From: Paracoccaceae bacterium
GTDB lineage: Bacteria > Pseudomonadota > Alphaproteobacteria > Rhodobacterales > Rhodobacteraceae
NCBI GenBank assembly: GCA_029243395.1
Contig: JAQWSE010000007.1
Coordinates: 193,690-257,689 of the forward strand
Direction of reading: 5' to 3'
Length of the DNA stretch: 64,000 nucleotides
Shown here: piece by piece, positions 51,663 through 61,321 of the stretch
Position numbering within the stretch: position 1 is the first letter of the stretch
Layout: each line of letters starts with the position of its first letter
Program-made: the position numbers and the translations under genes
Notes under the pieces: model-generated
Told to the model about the DNA's origin: nothing
What the model saw: only the letters and a program-made list of their open reading frames with translations
The model's database searches: none

Positions 51663-53429
51663 TCAGGTGATCAGAGAAACATCTTTAATGACGAAGTTTG
51701 GAGTCTTTCTGCCTGACCAGTCATTAATTTCAAGATTACCAGCAAAATGAAATCTTTCCGCTTGGTTCTGGTTTAAGAAATTTCCAACATCATCATTCAT
51801 GGCTCGAAAAAAAATCGATTGGATTGTACTATTACTATCGTCGGAAATCACGAATCTTAGATGCTGATTGGCAATCACCTTAAGCCATTTTATCCTACAA
51901 TTTGCTAAAACAAAAATTGGAGGTTGAGCTCCTGCACCATAAGGACCAGCTTCTTCTATTTTTTCAATAAGTTCTACAGTTATAGCATTAACAGAAATGA
52001 GTGAAGTTATATTTAATTTCCGGGGAGTTTTATGTAATCGTTTTTGATCTTTTAAAATGTCAGATAACCGCTCCATGGCTGTTTTGATTTTATCCCTTTT
52101 AAAGGTGATGCCAACTGCTTGAGCGTGCCCACCACCTTTAGCTATTAGCTTTTCTTCTGACAATTGATTTACTGCTAATCCTAAATTCAAATTTGGGATG
52201 GATCTACCTGATCCTTTACCAATGCCATTTTGATCGATTGCAATTGCTATAGTTGGTTTGTCGAATTTTTCTCTGAGCCTTGAAGCTAATATACCGGTTA
52301 GTCCAGGATTCCAATCTTCTTGGGCAACCCAAATAAGATTTTCATCATCTTTAGGAATTTTGATTATATCAAGGGCTTTATCCAGCATTTCAGCTTCAAT
52401 TAGCTTTCTGTCATCATTCAAACTATTTAATGTTTTTGCTATCATTTCAGCCTTAGAAATATCCCTTTCAATTAGGAGGTCCACTGCAAGTTTTGAATTT
52501 CCCAATCTACCCCCTGCATTTATTCTGGGGCTTAGTGAAAAACCAAGATCGCTGACTCTAATCTTGCCATTAATATTTGCAATATCCATTAATGCACTTA
52601 GTCCTACATTATATCGCTCCTGTAAGATCCTTAACCCAGTCTTAACGTATGCTCGATTCAAGCCGACAAGTGGTACTACGTCTGCGATAGTAGCTAAAGC
52701 TACCAAATCTAAGTAAAATAATAGATCTGGGACTTGGTGCCCATTTTTTTTTAACTTAGTGTTTAATCCAACTAAGAGTAGAAAAACCACCCCTGCAGCA
52801 CATAAATATTTATATAGGGATGTTTCATCAGCTCTATTTGGATTAATAATAGCGTCAGCAATTGGTAACTCATTACTAGCTAGGTGATGGTCTACTACTA
52901 TTACTTTACATTCTTCAGTCTTAGCAATTGAAATAGGCTCAAAAGAAAGAGTACCGCAATCTACGCAAACTATAATATCATGGTCTTCAGCTAGAGATTT
53001 CATAGCCTCATTGTTCGGTCCATAACCTTCTTTTATTCTATCAGGAACATATACTGAAGGTTTCAAACCAAAGTGTAGCAACCAATTATAAAGCAATGCA
53101 GAAGAGGTGCCACCGTCTACATCATAGTCGGCAAATATTGCAATCTTATTTTTTTTTAAAACAGCCTTAGACAGGATTTCTATGGCTGCATCCATGTCAT
53201 GGAAAGAAGATGGGTTTGGTAGGGTATCCTTAATTTTTGGGTTAAGAAACAATTCAATTTGGTCAGCCGTTATTTGTCTTTGGGCTAATAATATAGCGAG
53301 GGGGTAAGGTAGAGAGGAAACCTGTTGTAAATTCGTTGCCAATCTTTGTTCTTTATTGTTTGGCTTGACCCAGATTTTGTTGGTTAGAGACTGTTTGATA
53401 TTTAGAAATGGTTCTTCCATTTCATTCAT
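51663..53429 (-). CDS. recJ: Single-stranded-DNA-specific exonuclease RecJ
   Basis: A 588-residue 5'-3' exonuclease of the RecF pathway. DHH-family motifs are visible: ADYDVDGGTSSALL (motif I, about 94), CVDCGT (about 143), VVDHHLASNELP (the DHH motif, about 164) and the C-terminal DHHA1 motif AKGGGHAQAVGIT (about 445). All metal-binding aspartates appear present. The stop of glpX overlaps its start by 4 bases. The order aminotransferase-hom-glpX-recJ is conserved in alphaproteobacteria. Confidence 0.95.
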   Translation of the reverse strand: MNEMEEPFLNIKQSLTNKIWVKPNNKEQRLATNLQQVSSLPYPLAILLAQRQITADQIELFLNPKIKDTLPNPSSFHDMDAAIEILSKAVLKKNKIAIFADYDVDGGTSSALLYNWLLHFGLKPSVYVPDRIKEGYGPNNEAMKSLAEDHDIIVCVDCGTLSFEPISIAKTEECKVIVVDHHLASNELPIADAIINPNRADETSLYKYLCAAGVVFLLLVGLNTKLKKNGHQVPDLLFYLDLVALATIADVVPLVGLNRAYVKTGLRILQERYNVGLSALMDIANINGKIRVSDLGFSLSPRINAGGRLGNSKLAVDLLIERDISKAEMIAKTLNSLNDDRKLIEAEMLDKALDIIKIPKDDENLIWVAQEDWNPGLTGILASRLREKFDKPTIAIAIDQNGIGKGSGRSIPNLNLGLAVNQLSEEKLIAKGGGHAQAVGITFKRDKIKTAMERLSDILKDQKRLHKTPRKLNITSLISVNAITVELIEKIEEAGPYGAGAQPPIFVLANCRIKWLKVIANQHLRFVISDDSNSTIQSIFFRAMNDDVGNFLNQNQAERFHFAGNLEINDWSGRKTPNFVIKDVSLIT

Positions 53430-54391
53430 GAAAACCGCTGTCTATAAAGTAGTCGTCGCACTGAACCAGTTTTTGATCTCATTAAAATAGTTTCCATTTC
53501 TAATATATTCCCATCCCATCTAGCTCCGCGCAGAATTGATCCGTCTGTTACTCCAGTGGCTGCAAAAATCACATCTTTGGTTACCATTTCATTAAGGGTG
53601 TAGATTTTATTGAGATTATCTATACCCGCCGCCATAGCCCTCTTCCGTTCAGTATCATTCCTAAAAGTTAATCGTCCTTGTATTTGTCCTCCTAGACATT
53701 TAAGAGCTGAAGCTGCAAGCACACCTTCTGGTGCACCTCCACTTCCCATGTACATATCTATGCCGGTCTTTGGCGTATCTGCACAGTGTATCACACCAGC
53801 AACATCTCCATCTGTAATTAATCTGAGCCTTGCTCCCGTTTCTCGAATTTCTTGAATCAAGTTTTGATGTCTGGGTCTTTCAAGGACACAGATCATGAGA
53901 TCACTCGGCTTGCAGCCTTTTGCTTTGGCAAGTTTTTCAATTCTTTCCGATGGGGTCATTTCTAGAGTGATTAGATTAGGATCATAGTTCGGACCGTAGG
54001 CCAATTTTTCCATATAAACATCTGGTGCGTGTAATAGGGATCCCTTTGGTCCCATTGCAATCACTGTCAAAGCATTAGGCATATCTTTAGCAGTTAAATT
54101 AGTACCTTCTAGAGGATCAAGAGCTATATCTACTCCTGGTCCTTTCCCACTTCCAACCTTTTCACCAATATATAGCATTGGAGCTTCATCTCGCTCTCCT
54201 TCTCCAATAACTATTGTTCCATTTATTTCTAGCATATTTAGCTGAGCTCTCATAGCATCTACTGCCGCTTGGTCGGCTGCTTTTTCATCCCCAGCGCCTA
54301 CAAACCTTGTTGCTGCTATTGCTGCTGCCTCAGAAACTCTTGCAAGCCCTAAGGATAATAAACGATCATTGAAGGCACTCTTTGATTCCAT
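53426..54391 (-). CDS. glpX: Class II fructose-1,6-bisphosphatase
   Basis: A 321-residue GlpX enzyme, which removes the 1-phosphate of fructose 1,6-bisphosphate in gluconeogenesis. Metal- and substrate-binding motifs are IVIGEGERDEAPMLYIGEKVG (about 60-80), DIALDPLEGTNLTAKDMPNALTV (about 92) and LRLITDGDVAGVIHC, followed by MYMGSGGAPEGVLAASALKCLGG. Overlaps recJ by 4 bases and starts 12 bases after the hom stop. Confidence 0.95.
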   Translation of the reverse strand: MESKSAFNDRLLSLGLARVSEAAAIAATRFVGAGDEKAADQAAVDAMRAQLNMLEINGTIVIGEGERDEAPMLYIGEKVGSGKGPGVDIALDPLEGTNLTAKDMPNALTVIAMGPKGSLLHAPDVYMEKLAYGPNYDPNLITLEMTPSERIEKLAKAKGCKPSDLMICVLERPRHQNLIQEIRETGARLRLITDGDVAGVIHCADTPKTGIDMYMGSGGAPEGVLAASALKCLGGQIQGRLTFRNDTERKRAMAAGIDNLNKIYTLNEMVTKDVIFAATGVTDGSILRGARWDGNILEMETILMRSKTGSVRRLLYRQRFS

Positions 54392-54403
54392 TTTAAACCT
54401 ATT

Positions 54404-55693
54404 TTATAAATCTTCTATCCTAATATAGACTGGTTCGCTTTTACAAATTTCAAGTGTACTAATTTCTTCTATGGCAGATTTAAGTGAAGTTTTCTGTGTA
54501 GGATGGGTCACAATTAAAACAGGTGCGTTTTCATCTTGGTGATGTAGTTGGCGCATTCTATTTATTGAAATAGCATATTTCCCTAAAATACCCGCTAATT
54601 GTGCTAATGTACCTGGTTTATCAGTTAGTAAGAATCTCAGATAAAAACTAGATATAAGATCTTCTGTCACATGAGGAGAAATTTTTAACAGATTTGCTTT
54701 TTGCCCAAATGTAGTGCTGATATTTCCCTTAGCTATGTCAATAAGATCAGAAATTATTGAAGAGGCCGTTGGACCTGCTCCTGCACCAGGTCCAATATAA
54801 TGGGTTTGTCCTACAAAATTACCTTCTACCATTACCATGTTTGTTCCACCATCTAATTTTCCAAAAAGGCTTTCTCTTGGAACAAGGCATGGTTCTACCT
54901 CTTGGCTAATACCTGCCTTAGATTTATTGGCTAACCCTAATAATTTTATTCTGTAACCCATTGCGTTTGCATTCTTAATATCTACTAGAGATATGCTTTC
55001 TATTCCCTTTACCATAACATTATCGAAATTAATTCTTGATCCAAAAGCCAGAGAAGCCAAAATTGAAATTTTGTGTGCAGAATCTATTCCCCCCACGTCA
55101 AGGGAAGGATCTTTTTCAACAAAACCAAGATCTTGAGCTTGTTTAAAAATTCTTGAATAATCTTGCTGATCATTTTCCATTTGTGTGAGGATGTAGTTAC
55201 ATGTTCCGTTAATTACTCCATAAACTCTTGAAACCTCATTGCCACTCAATGATTCCCTGAGAATTTTTATGATAGGGATCCCACCTGCTACTGCTGCCTC
55301 AAAATTAAGAGCAACTTCCTGTTCTTCAGCTAAAAGGGCGAGATAATGACCGTGATGTGCTATTAAGGCTTTGTTGGCTGTAACCACGTGCTTATTATTT
55401 AGTAATGCCTTTTCAGTTATAGATTTAGCTACTCCATCTTCTCCACCAATGAGTTCTACTATTACATCAGTTTCATCATCATTTGATAAAGCTAGTGGAT
55501 CTGAAATCCATTGAAATTTGGACAAATCTATATTTCGTTTTTTATTTTTTCTTTTTGCACAAATCCCAGAAATTTTGATCTCACGACCTGCTCTAAGAGT
55601 AATTGTTTCTATATTTTTGGTTAGTAAATCAATGACTCCCAACCCTACTGTGCCAAGACCAATTATTCCTATATTCAATGGATCCTTTTCCAT
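54404..55693 (-). CDS. hom: Homoserine dehydrogenase
   Basis: A 429-residue enzyme that reduces aspartate semialdehyde to homoserine for methionine, threonine and isoleucine. The NAD(P) motif IGIIGLGTVGLGVIDLL is at residue 8; the catalytic region contains VTANKALIAHHG and YGVINGTCNYILTQM. A C-terminal ACT domain (about residues 348-429, LRFLLTDKPGTLAQLAGIL) would make it sensitive to threonine. Located between the aminotransferase (171 bases upstream) and glpX. Confidence 0.95.
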   Translation of the reverse strand: MEKDPLNIGIIGLGTVGLGVIDLLTKNIETITLRAGREIKISGICAKRKNKKRNIDLSKFQWISDPLALSNDDETDVIVELIGGEDGVAKSITEKALLNNKHVVTANKALIAHHGHYLALLAEEQEVALNFEAAVAGGIPIIKILRESLSGNEVSRVYGVINGTCNYILTQMENDQQDYSRIFKQAQDLGFVEKDPSLDVGGIDSAHKISILASLAFGSRINFDNVMVKGIESISLVDIKNANAMGYRIKLLGLANKSKAGISQEVEPCLVPRESLFGKLDGGTNMVMVEGNFVGQTHYIGPGAGAGPTASSIISDLIDIAKGNISTTFGQKANLLKISPHVTEDLISSFYLRFLLTDKPGTLAQLAGILGKYAISINRMRQLHHQDENAPVLIVTHPTQKTSLKSAIEEISTLEICKSEPVYIRIEDL

Positions 55694-55864
55694 TAGAAAT
55701 CCCTTTTCAGATGCTAATTCTTAAATACCTATTTTATCTAATTGTTGGTTTATCGATCAATTTTTTTTGATTATGATTGCATTAAAGTCTTAGGAATTTA
55801 AAAGTATCAGATTAAACCATGACATTAAACCAATAAGATTTGCAACTGTATGAAATTTCTAAAT

Positions 55865-57055
55865 TCACCCGTTCATGATTTTTTTAATATTCTTAGCTGC
55901 TTGACGAATTCTATGTTCATTTTCTACTAATCCAATTCTCACATAACCTTCACCGTATTCTCCGAACCCTATTCCAGGTGCAACTGCAACGGAGGCTTTT
56001 TGCATTAGTAGCTTGGCAAATTCCATTGAACCAATATTTTCATATTTTTTTGGTAATGGGGCCCAGGCAAACATAGTAGCCTGAGGTTTTGGAATTTCCC
56101 ACCCTGCTCTCCTCATGGATGTGAGTAACGTATCTCTGCGTAGCCGGTATTCGTTTCTAATTTGTTCTATATAAACTTCAGGTCCATTTAGGGCTTCGAC
56201 AGCTGCAACTTGGACGGGTGTGAAGGCCCCATAATCAAGGTAAGACTTAATCCTAGTTAATGCATTAATCAGGTATTTATTGCCTACTGCAAAACCAACT
56301 CGCCAGCCAGCCATAGAGAAGGTTTTTGACATGGATGTAAACTCGACAGCAATGTCCTTAGCCCCATCGATTTCCAGAATAGATGGAGGTGGGTTATTGT
56401 CAAAATAAATTTCTGCATAGGCCAAATCTGATAGAATCCAAATAGAGTGCTTCCGTGCAAATTTTACTAGTTCTTTGTAGAAATTGAGATCACAAAGTTG
56501 TGCAGTGGGATTGGATGGAAATGAAATTACAATAGCGATGGGTTTTGGTATCGAATGAAGAACAGCCCGAGACAAGGTTTTCAGGTAATCTTCTGCATCG
56601 AATATCCCTTTTACTAAAGACGGGATATGTCTGATTGTTCCACCCGCTATCATGAAACCATAAGCATGGATAGGGTATGTTGGATTTGGCACCAAAATTA
56701 AGTCGCCAGGGGCGGTGATGGCTGAGGCTAGATTGGCTAAGCCTTCTTTAGAACCTAAGGTAGTAATAATTTCTGTTTCTGGATCCAAAGAGACCCCAAA
56801 ACGGCGTTCATAGTATTTAGCCTTAGCTTTTCGCAATCCAGGAATACCCCGGGATGCAGAGTAACGATGTACTTTTGTTTTTACAGCTGTCTCAATTAAC
56901 TTATTTACTATGTGCTTCCCAGCATCGATATCTGGATTTCCCATCCCGAAATCTATAATATCAACATTATCTCTTCTTAGTTTTTCCTTGAGGGTATTTA
57001 TTTCCGAAAAAATGTAAGGAGGTAACCTTTTAATTCTATAAAATTCTTCACGCAT
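55865..57055 (-). CDS. Class I/II PLP aminotransferase (AlaA / LL-DAP aminotransferase-like)
   Basis: A 396-residue fold-type I enzyme. Motifs: IDFGMGNPDIDAG (about 36), SASRGIPGLRKAKAKYYERRFG, PNPTYPIHAYGF, SFPSNPTAQL, and the Schiff-base lysine in EFTSMSKTFSMAGWRVGFAVGN (about 240). Alphaproteobacterial orthologues upstream of hom are annotated as alanine, aspartate or LL-diaminopimelate aminotransferases, so the amino donor is uncertain. It heads the conserved cluster with hom-glpX-recJ. Confidence 0.9.
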   Translation of the reverse strand: MREEFYRIKRLPPYIFSEINTLKEKLRRDNVDIIDFGMGNPDIDAGKHIVNKLIETAVKTKVHRYSASRGIPGLRKAKAKYYERRFGVSLDPETEIITTLGSKEGLANLASAITAPGDLILVPNPTYPIHAYGFMIAGGTIRHIPSLVKGIFDAEDYLKTLSRAVLHSIPKPIAIVISFPSNPTAQLCDLNFYKELVKFARKHSIWILSDLAYAEIYFDNNPPPSILEIDGAKDIAVEFTSMSKTFSMAGWRVGFAVGNKYLINALTRIKSYLDYGAFTPVQVAAVEALNGPEVYIEQIRNEYRLRRDTLLTSMRRAGWEIPKPQATMFAWAPLPKKYENIGSMEFAKLLMQKASVAVAPGIGFGEYGEGYVRIGLVENEHRIRQAAKNIKKIMNG

Positions 57056-57185
57056 AAGATAACACCATTCCTATGGAAAAATTGAAGAGATTCTTAAATT
57101 CTTGTACATACGATGATTATGTTGAACTTGGGCAATCTCTTTGGTTTTCACTAGTGAAGGTTTCAAATTCAAACTAACTTAATAT

Positions 57186-58469
57186 CTAATAAATGGGAAA
57201 ATCTTCACAGAGTTTAATGACTTGTTTTTTTATCTTATTTTCAATTTCCTCATTATTTTCTGGACCATTTTTTTGCAGAGAATCTAATGTATCCGCAATC
57301 CAATCGCCAATTTTTCTAAATTCCTCAACCCCGAACCCACGAGTAGTGCCTGCTGGCGTTCCGAGTCTAATACCTGAAGTCACCATAGGTTTTTCAATGT
57401 CAAATGGGATACTATTCTTGTTACAAGTTATATTAGCCTTTCCAAGGCTTTTCTCGGCTTCATTGCCCTTAATATTTCTAGAACCAACATCTACTAGAAT
57501 GACATGGGTATCAGTCCCCCCTGTTACTATCCTGAAACCTCTATCGTTGAGGCGTCTTGCTAAGGTTTTAGCATTTTCAATAACATTACTTTGATAAGTT
57601 ATAAAATCTGGTTTTAATGCCTCCTCAAATGCTACAGCTTTTGCTGCTATGACGTGCATAAGAGGTCCGCCCTGCAGGCCTGGGAAAACCGCAGAGTTAA
57701 ATTTCTTTGCATGGTTTTCATTGTTAGTTAGTATTATGCCTCCTCTAGGCCCCCTTAGGGTTTTATGAGTAGTACTAGTGGCGACATCAGCAAATTCTAA
57801 AGGATTTGGGTGTTTGCCTGCAGCTACTAGACCAGAGAAATGGGCCATGTCAACCATAAGAAAGGCATTTATTTGATCTGCTACACTTTTGAATTTTGCA
57901 AAATCAATTTGTCTAGGTATGGCTGAACCTCCTGCGATTATAACCTTTGGCCGGTGGTTTTTTGCAAGCTCTTCAACTTGCTCATAATCAATTTGCTCCG
58001 TGTCTTTTTTCACACCATAATGTATTGCATTAAACCATTTGCCCGATAGGTTGGGTTTTGCCCCATGTGTTAGATGACCTCCAGAAGTTAGATCCATGGC
58101 CAAAAATGTGTCGCCAGGTTGCATTAAAGACATAAAAACCGCTTGATTAGCTTGACTTCCTGAATTTGGTTGAACATTAGCAAAATTGCAGTCGAACAAT
58201 TTTTTTGCTCTCTCTATTGCCAGGGTCTCAGCAACATCAACGAATTCACATCCTCCATAATATCGTCTACCTGGATAGCCTTCGGCATACTTATTAGTCA
58301 TTACTGAACCTTGTGCTTGCATAACAGCCAAAGAAGTTATGTTTTCTGATGCGATAAGTTCTATTTCTTGTTCTTGTCTTTTGTTTTCATTATCTATTGC
58401 CAAGAATAGTTCAGGGTCGGAATTGCTTAGTTCCCGTGTGAATAGTTCCCTTTTACTTTGCTTCAACAT
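57186..58469 (-). CDS. glyA: Serine hydroxymethyltransferase
   Basis: A 427-residue PLP enzyme that interconverts serine and glycine with tetrahydrofolate. Visible are [19 protein letters not shown] (about 36), the [20 protein letters not shown] motif, the cofactor-Asp segment [10 protein letters not shown] and the Schiff-base lysine in [13 protein letters not shown] (about 235). An AGGA precedes the ATG. The 277-base region between it and nadK is divergent and should hold both promoters; I saw no riboswitch in it. Confidence 0.96.
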   Translation of the reverse strand: MLKQSKRELFTRELSNSDPELFLAIDNENKRQEQEIELIASENITSLAVMQAQGSVMTNKYAEGYPGRRYYGGCEFVDVAETLAIERAKKLFDCNFANVQPNSGSQANQAVFMSLMQPGDTFLAMDLTSGGHLTHGAKPNLSGKWFNAIHYGVKKDTEQIDYEQVEELAKNHRPKVIIAGGSAIPRQIDFAKFKSVADQINAFLMVDMAHFSGLVAAGKHPNPLEFADVATSTTHKTLRGPRGGIILTNNENHAKKFNSAVFPGLQGGPLMHVIAAKAVAFEEALKPDFITYQSNVIENAKTLARRLNDRGFRIVTGGTDTHVILVDVGSRNIKGNEAEKSLGKANITCNKNSIPFDIEKPMVTSGIRLGTPAGTTRGFGVEEFRKIGDWIADTLDSLQKNGPENNEEIENKIKKQVIKLCEDFPIY

Positions 58470-58746
58470 CTAATATCCTTTTCAAGCCAAATTGGTCTTT
58501 AATCACTTATAAATATGGCATTTTTTTCTAATAAACAATAGTGCATCAGTAATTTTAATTTCAAAATAGAGCTTAAGCTAAACTTGTATGGTGTAGATGA
58601 TTAACTAAAGTATTTCTGATATTTTTAAAAAATTTCTTTTGCAGGTTTGATCATCTTGTTAGTGTTTATTGTAGGCTCTTTTTTCCCTTCTATTTCTGAT
58701 ATATAAGTAAATTTTTATGCAGAAGTTAATTTTGAAGGATTGATCA

Positions 58747-59511
58747 ATGAAATTTCAAAAACCTACCTTTATTGGTGATAGTGGATCTGAGATTGAACAA
58801 GCCATTGGTGACATCCACAAAAAATACGATGCATTTGATATATCTCAGGCTGATGTAATAGTGGCTCTTGGGGGTGATGGTTTTATGCTTGATATACTTA
58901 ATGAATTTCAAGGCTCAGGATTACCTGTGTATGGTATTAATCAGGGAACCGTTGGTTTTCTAATGAACCAAGTTAGTAAAGGCAATTTAATTGAAAAATT
59001 GAACCGGGCTGAGGAATCTGTAATCCATCCGCTCAAGATGTCAGCTACTAAGTTAGACGGTAGTATAGAAGAAGCCTTAGCTATAAACGAAGTTTCACTA
59101 CTTCGTGGGGGGTCGCAGGCTGCAAAACTTAAGGTTGTCGTGGATGATCTGGTTAGATTGAGAGAATTGGTATGTGATGGGGCATTGGTATCTACTCCGG
59201 CAGGATCGACAGCTTATAATTATTCTGCACATGGTCCTATAGTGCCTATTGGGTCTAATATTTTGGCACTCACCGCCATGGCTGCATTTAGACCCAGGCG
59301 TTGGAGGGGTGCATTAATTCCGGCAACTGCAAAGATAGAGTTGTATGTCCAAGAACCTAAAAAGAGGCCGGTTTCAGCTTTTGCGGATAGTAAAGAAGTG
59401 AAAGATGTTAAGAGCGTTAAAATTTCAAGTGAAAACCGAATTTGTTATCGACTCTTGTTCGATCCTGGCCATGGGCTACAAGAGAGGATCTTAAGAGAGC
59501 AATTTGTTTAA
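58747..59511 (+). CDS. nadK: NAD kinase
   Basis: A 254-residue enzyme that makes NADP from NAD and ATP. Diagnostic elements are the GGDGFMLD motif (about residue 38), GTVGFLMN (about 66), NEVSLLRGG and STPAGSTAYNYSAHGPIVP (about 143). It has the short alphaproteobacterial form. AAGGA lies 8 bases upstream of the ATG. It begins the plus-strand block nadK-perM-hdaA-ppk-ppx. Confidence 0.92.
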   Translation: MKFQKPTFIGDSGSEIEQAIGDIHKKYDAFDISQADVIVALGGDGFMLDILNEFQGSGLPVYGINQGTVGFLMNQVSKGNLIEKLNRAEESVIHPLKMSATKLDGSIEEALAINEVSLLRGGSQAAKLKVVVDDLVRLRELVCDGALVSTPAGSTAYNYSAHGPIVPIGSNILALTAMAAFRPRRWRGALIPATAKIELYVQEPKKRPVSAFADSKEVKDVKSVKISSENRICYRLLFDPGHGLQERILREQFV

Positions 59512-59548
59512 TTTTTTGCTTCTTTAGGGAGCAGAAGGGATACGGCTT

Positions 59549-60601
59549 ATGAGACCTACACTGAACATAATGTTAATAATATCTCTTATATCAGCCATTT
59601 TTATTGGAGGATTTTATTATTTAAGTGAAGTGCTACAACCATTTATTTTTGGGGCAGTAATGGCTTATTTTCTTGATCCTTTGACAGATAAACTGGTTCA
59701 ATATAAAATTCCTAGAGTAGTGGTAGCTTCATTTTTAATAATAATCTCTTTGGTGATTTTGTCCATTTTATTACTATTCATATTTCCTATTTTTGCTAAA
59801 CAGTTTTGGAATTTGTTGCAAATTTTACCTAGTTTTTATGATTGGTTCTTAAACTTTGCCAGAGTTTGGTGGGAAGGATTTTCTGGGGAAAGACTTGAGT
59901 TTACTGATTCTATGCAATCGATTCGGAGTGGTGTGCAGGAGAATTTAAGTTCAGTCATTGGAGGTGTTTTTGTTTCTTCAATAGTTTTGGTAAAGTTTTT
60001 AACTAATACTATGATTACTATCGTCATTGCCTTTTACCTCCTATTGGATTGGGATAGGTTGGTACAATTTGTGGAAAAATTGATACCTTTAAGGTATCAG
60101 AAACTCACACATACATTGTTCTCAGACATTGACAGAGTTTTGGCCAGGTTTTTTAGAGGACAGATGATTGTTTGTTCTATATTAGCTTTATACTATGGGA
60201 TAGCACTCATGCTTGTTGGTATTGATACCGGGCTTGCACTTGGATTATTTGCTGGATTAATTTCATTCATTCCTTTTGTGGGGGCAATATTGGGCGGTGG
60301 CTTAACCATTTTAATTACCCTTTTACAGTTTTGGGAAAATCCTACAATCATATTGATTGTACTCACTATATTTGTTGTAGGGCAACTTTTAGAAAGCAAT
60401 TTTCTCACACCAAATTTAGTTGGAAAATCTGTTGGAATTCATCCAGTATGGTTAATCTTTTCTCTAGCCTTGTTTGGAAGCTTGGGTGGTTTTGTGGGTT
60501 TGCTATTTGCAGTACCAGTTGCTGCTATTTTTGGGGTGCTGATTCGTCATTATTTGGCAAAGTATTTTTCTAGTGATTTTTATAGTTCGAAGGGATTGTA
60601 G
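59549..60601 (+). CDS. perM: AI-2E/PerM-family membrane protein
   Basis: A 350-residue membrane protein with about seven or eight spans and a soluble loop near residues 90-140. The end contains LESNFLTPNLVGKSVGIHPVWLIFSLALFGSLGGFVGLLFAVPVAA, the conserved core of the family. PerM-type proteins are secondary transporters, but the substrate is unsettled. The next gene starts 3 bases after its stop, so it is coupled to hdaA, as in other alphaproteobacteria. Confidence 0.9.
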   Translation: MRPTLNIMLIISLISAIFIGGFYYLSEVLQPFIFGAVMAYFLDPLTDKLVQYKIPRVVVASFLIIISLVILSILLLFIFPIFAKQFWNLLQILPSFYDWFLNFARVWWEGFSGERLEFTDSMQSIRSGVQENLSSVIGGVFVSSIVLVKFLTNTMITIVIAFYLLLDWDRLVQFVEKLIPLRYQKLTHTLFSDIDRVLARFFRGQMIVCSILALYYGIALMLVGIDTGLALGLFAGLISFIPFVGAILGGGLTILITLLQFWENPTIILIVLTIFVVGQLLESNFLTPNLVGKSVGIHPVWLIFSLALFGSLGGFVGLLFAVPVAAIFGVLIRHYLAKYFSSDFYSSKGL

Positions 60602-60604
60602 ATT

Positions 60605-61309
60605 TTGGGAAAACAATTGACTCTGAATCTTGGTCGCCGTTTCACCCTTACAAGGGAAGAGTATTATGTGTCTGAAGCCAATAGCATGGCTATCCGGGCT
60701 CTGGATGATTGGACCCTGTGCCTGCAGCCTGGACTAATAATTGTGGGACCTAAGTCCAGTGGGAAAACACACCTGGCCTCCGTCTGGATGAATGAAACTG
60801 GTGCAGACTCATTTCAGGTTTCAGAATTAGCTTCTTTAGATGTTCAATTCCTATCAAAAGAAAAGTTCATCGTCATTGAAAATTTGGATTCAATTTCTGA
60901 ACTTCCTATAGAGGAACGAAACATAGCTGAGGAAAAAATATTGCATATGTATAACTTTTTTGCTGCTAGTGGGGGTAAACTTTTGATGACTGCTGTTACT
61001 TTCCCAATTATGTGGGATTTAGGACTCAAGGATCTATTATCAAGATTGATGTCACTGCAAATAGCTGAACTAAGCTTACCAGATGATAAATTGTTGGCTG
61101 CTATTATGGCGAAGCAATTTGTCGATAGGCAAATAGTTGTTTCATCAAAAGTGATAGAATATGCTATGGCAAGGATGGAAAGGTCTTTTTCATTCGCTAA
61201 GAAACTAGTAGATGAATTAGATATTGAAGCTCTCAGCCTCAAAAAACCAATTAATAAGAAATTGGTTAATGACGTAATTAGTAGGTTGGGTTCAAGGTTT
61301 GGAAATTAA
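60605..61309 (+). CDS. hdaA: DnaA-homologous regulatory protein HdaA
   Basis: A 234-residue protein that begins MGKQLTLNLGRRFTLTREEYYVSEANSMA, with the QLxLxL clamp-binding peptide of Hda proteins. GPKSSGKTHLASVW (Walker A, about 50) and KFIVIENLDSI (Walker B, about 94) follow, then a AAA+ lid (RMERSFSFAKKLVDELDIEALSLKKPI). HdaA inactivates DnaA after replication starts by stimulating ATP hydrolysis with the sliding clamp. The start codon is TTG, which is supported by the family N-terminus; no better start exists. Sits between perM and ppk as usual in the class. Confidence 0.88.
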   Translation: MGKQLTLNLGRRFTLTREEYYVSEANSMAIRALDDWTLCLQPGLIIVGPKSSGKTHLASVWMNETGADSFQVSELASLDVQFLSKEKFIVIENLDSISELPIEERNIAEEKILHMYNFFAASGGKLLMTAVTFPIMWDLGLKDLLSRLMSLQIAELSLPDDKLLAAIMAKQFVDRQIVVSSKVIEYAMARMERSFSFAKKLVDELDIEALSLKKPINKKLVNDVISRLGSRFGN

Positions 61310-61321
61310 TTTTAGGGAAAA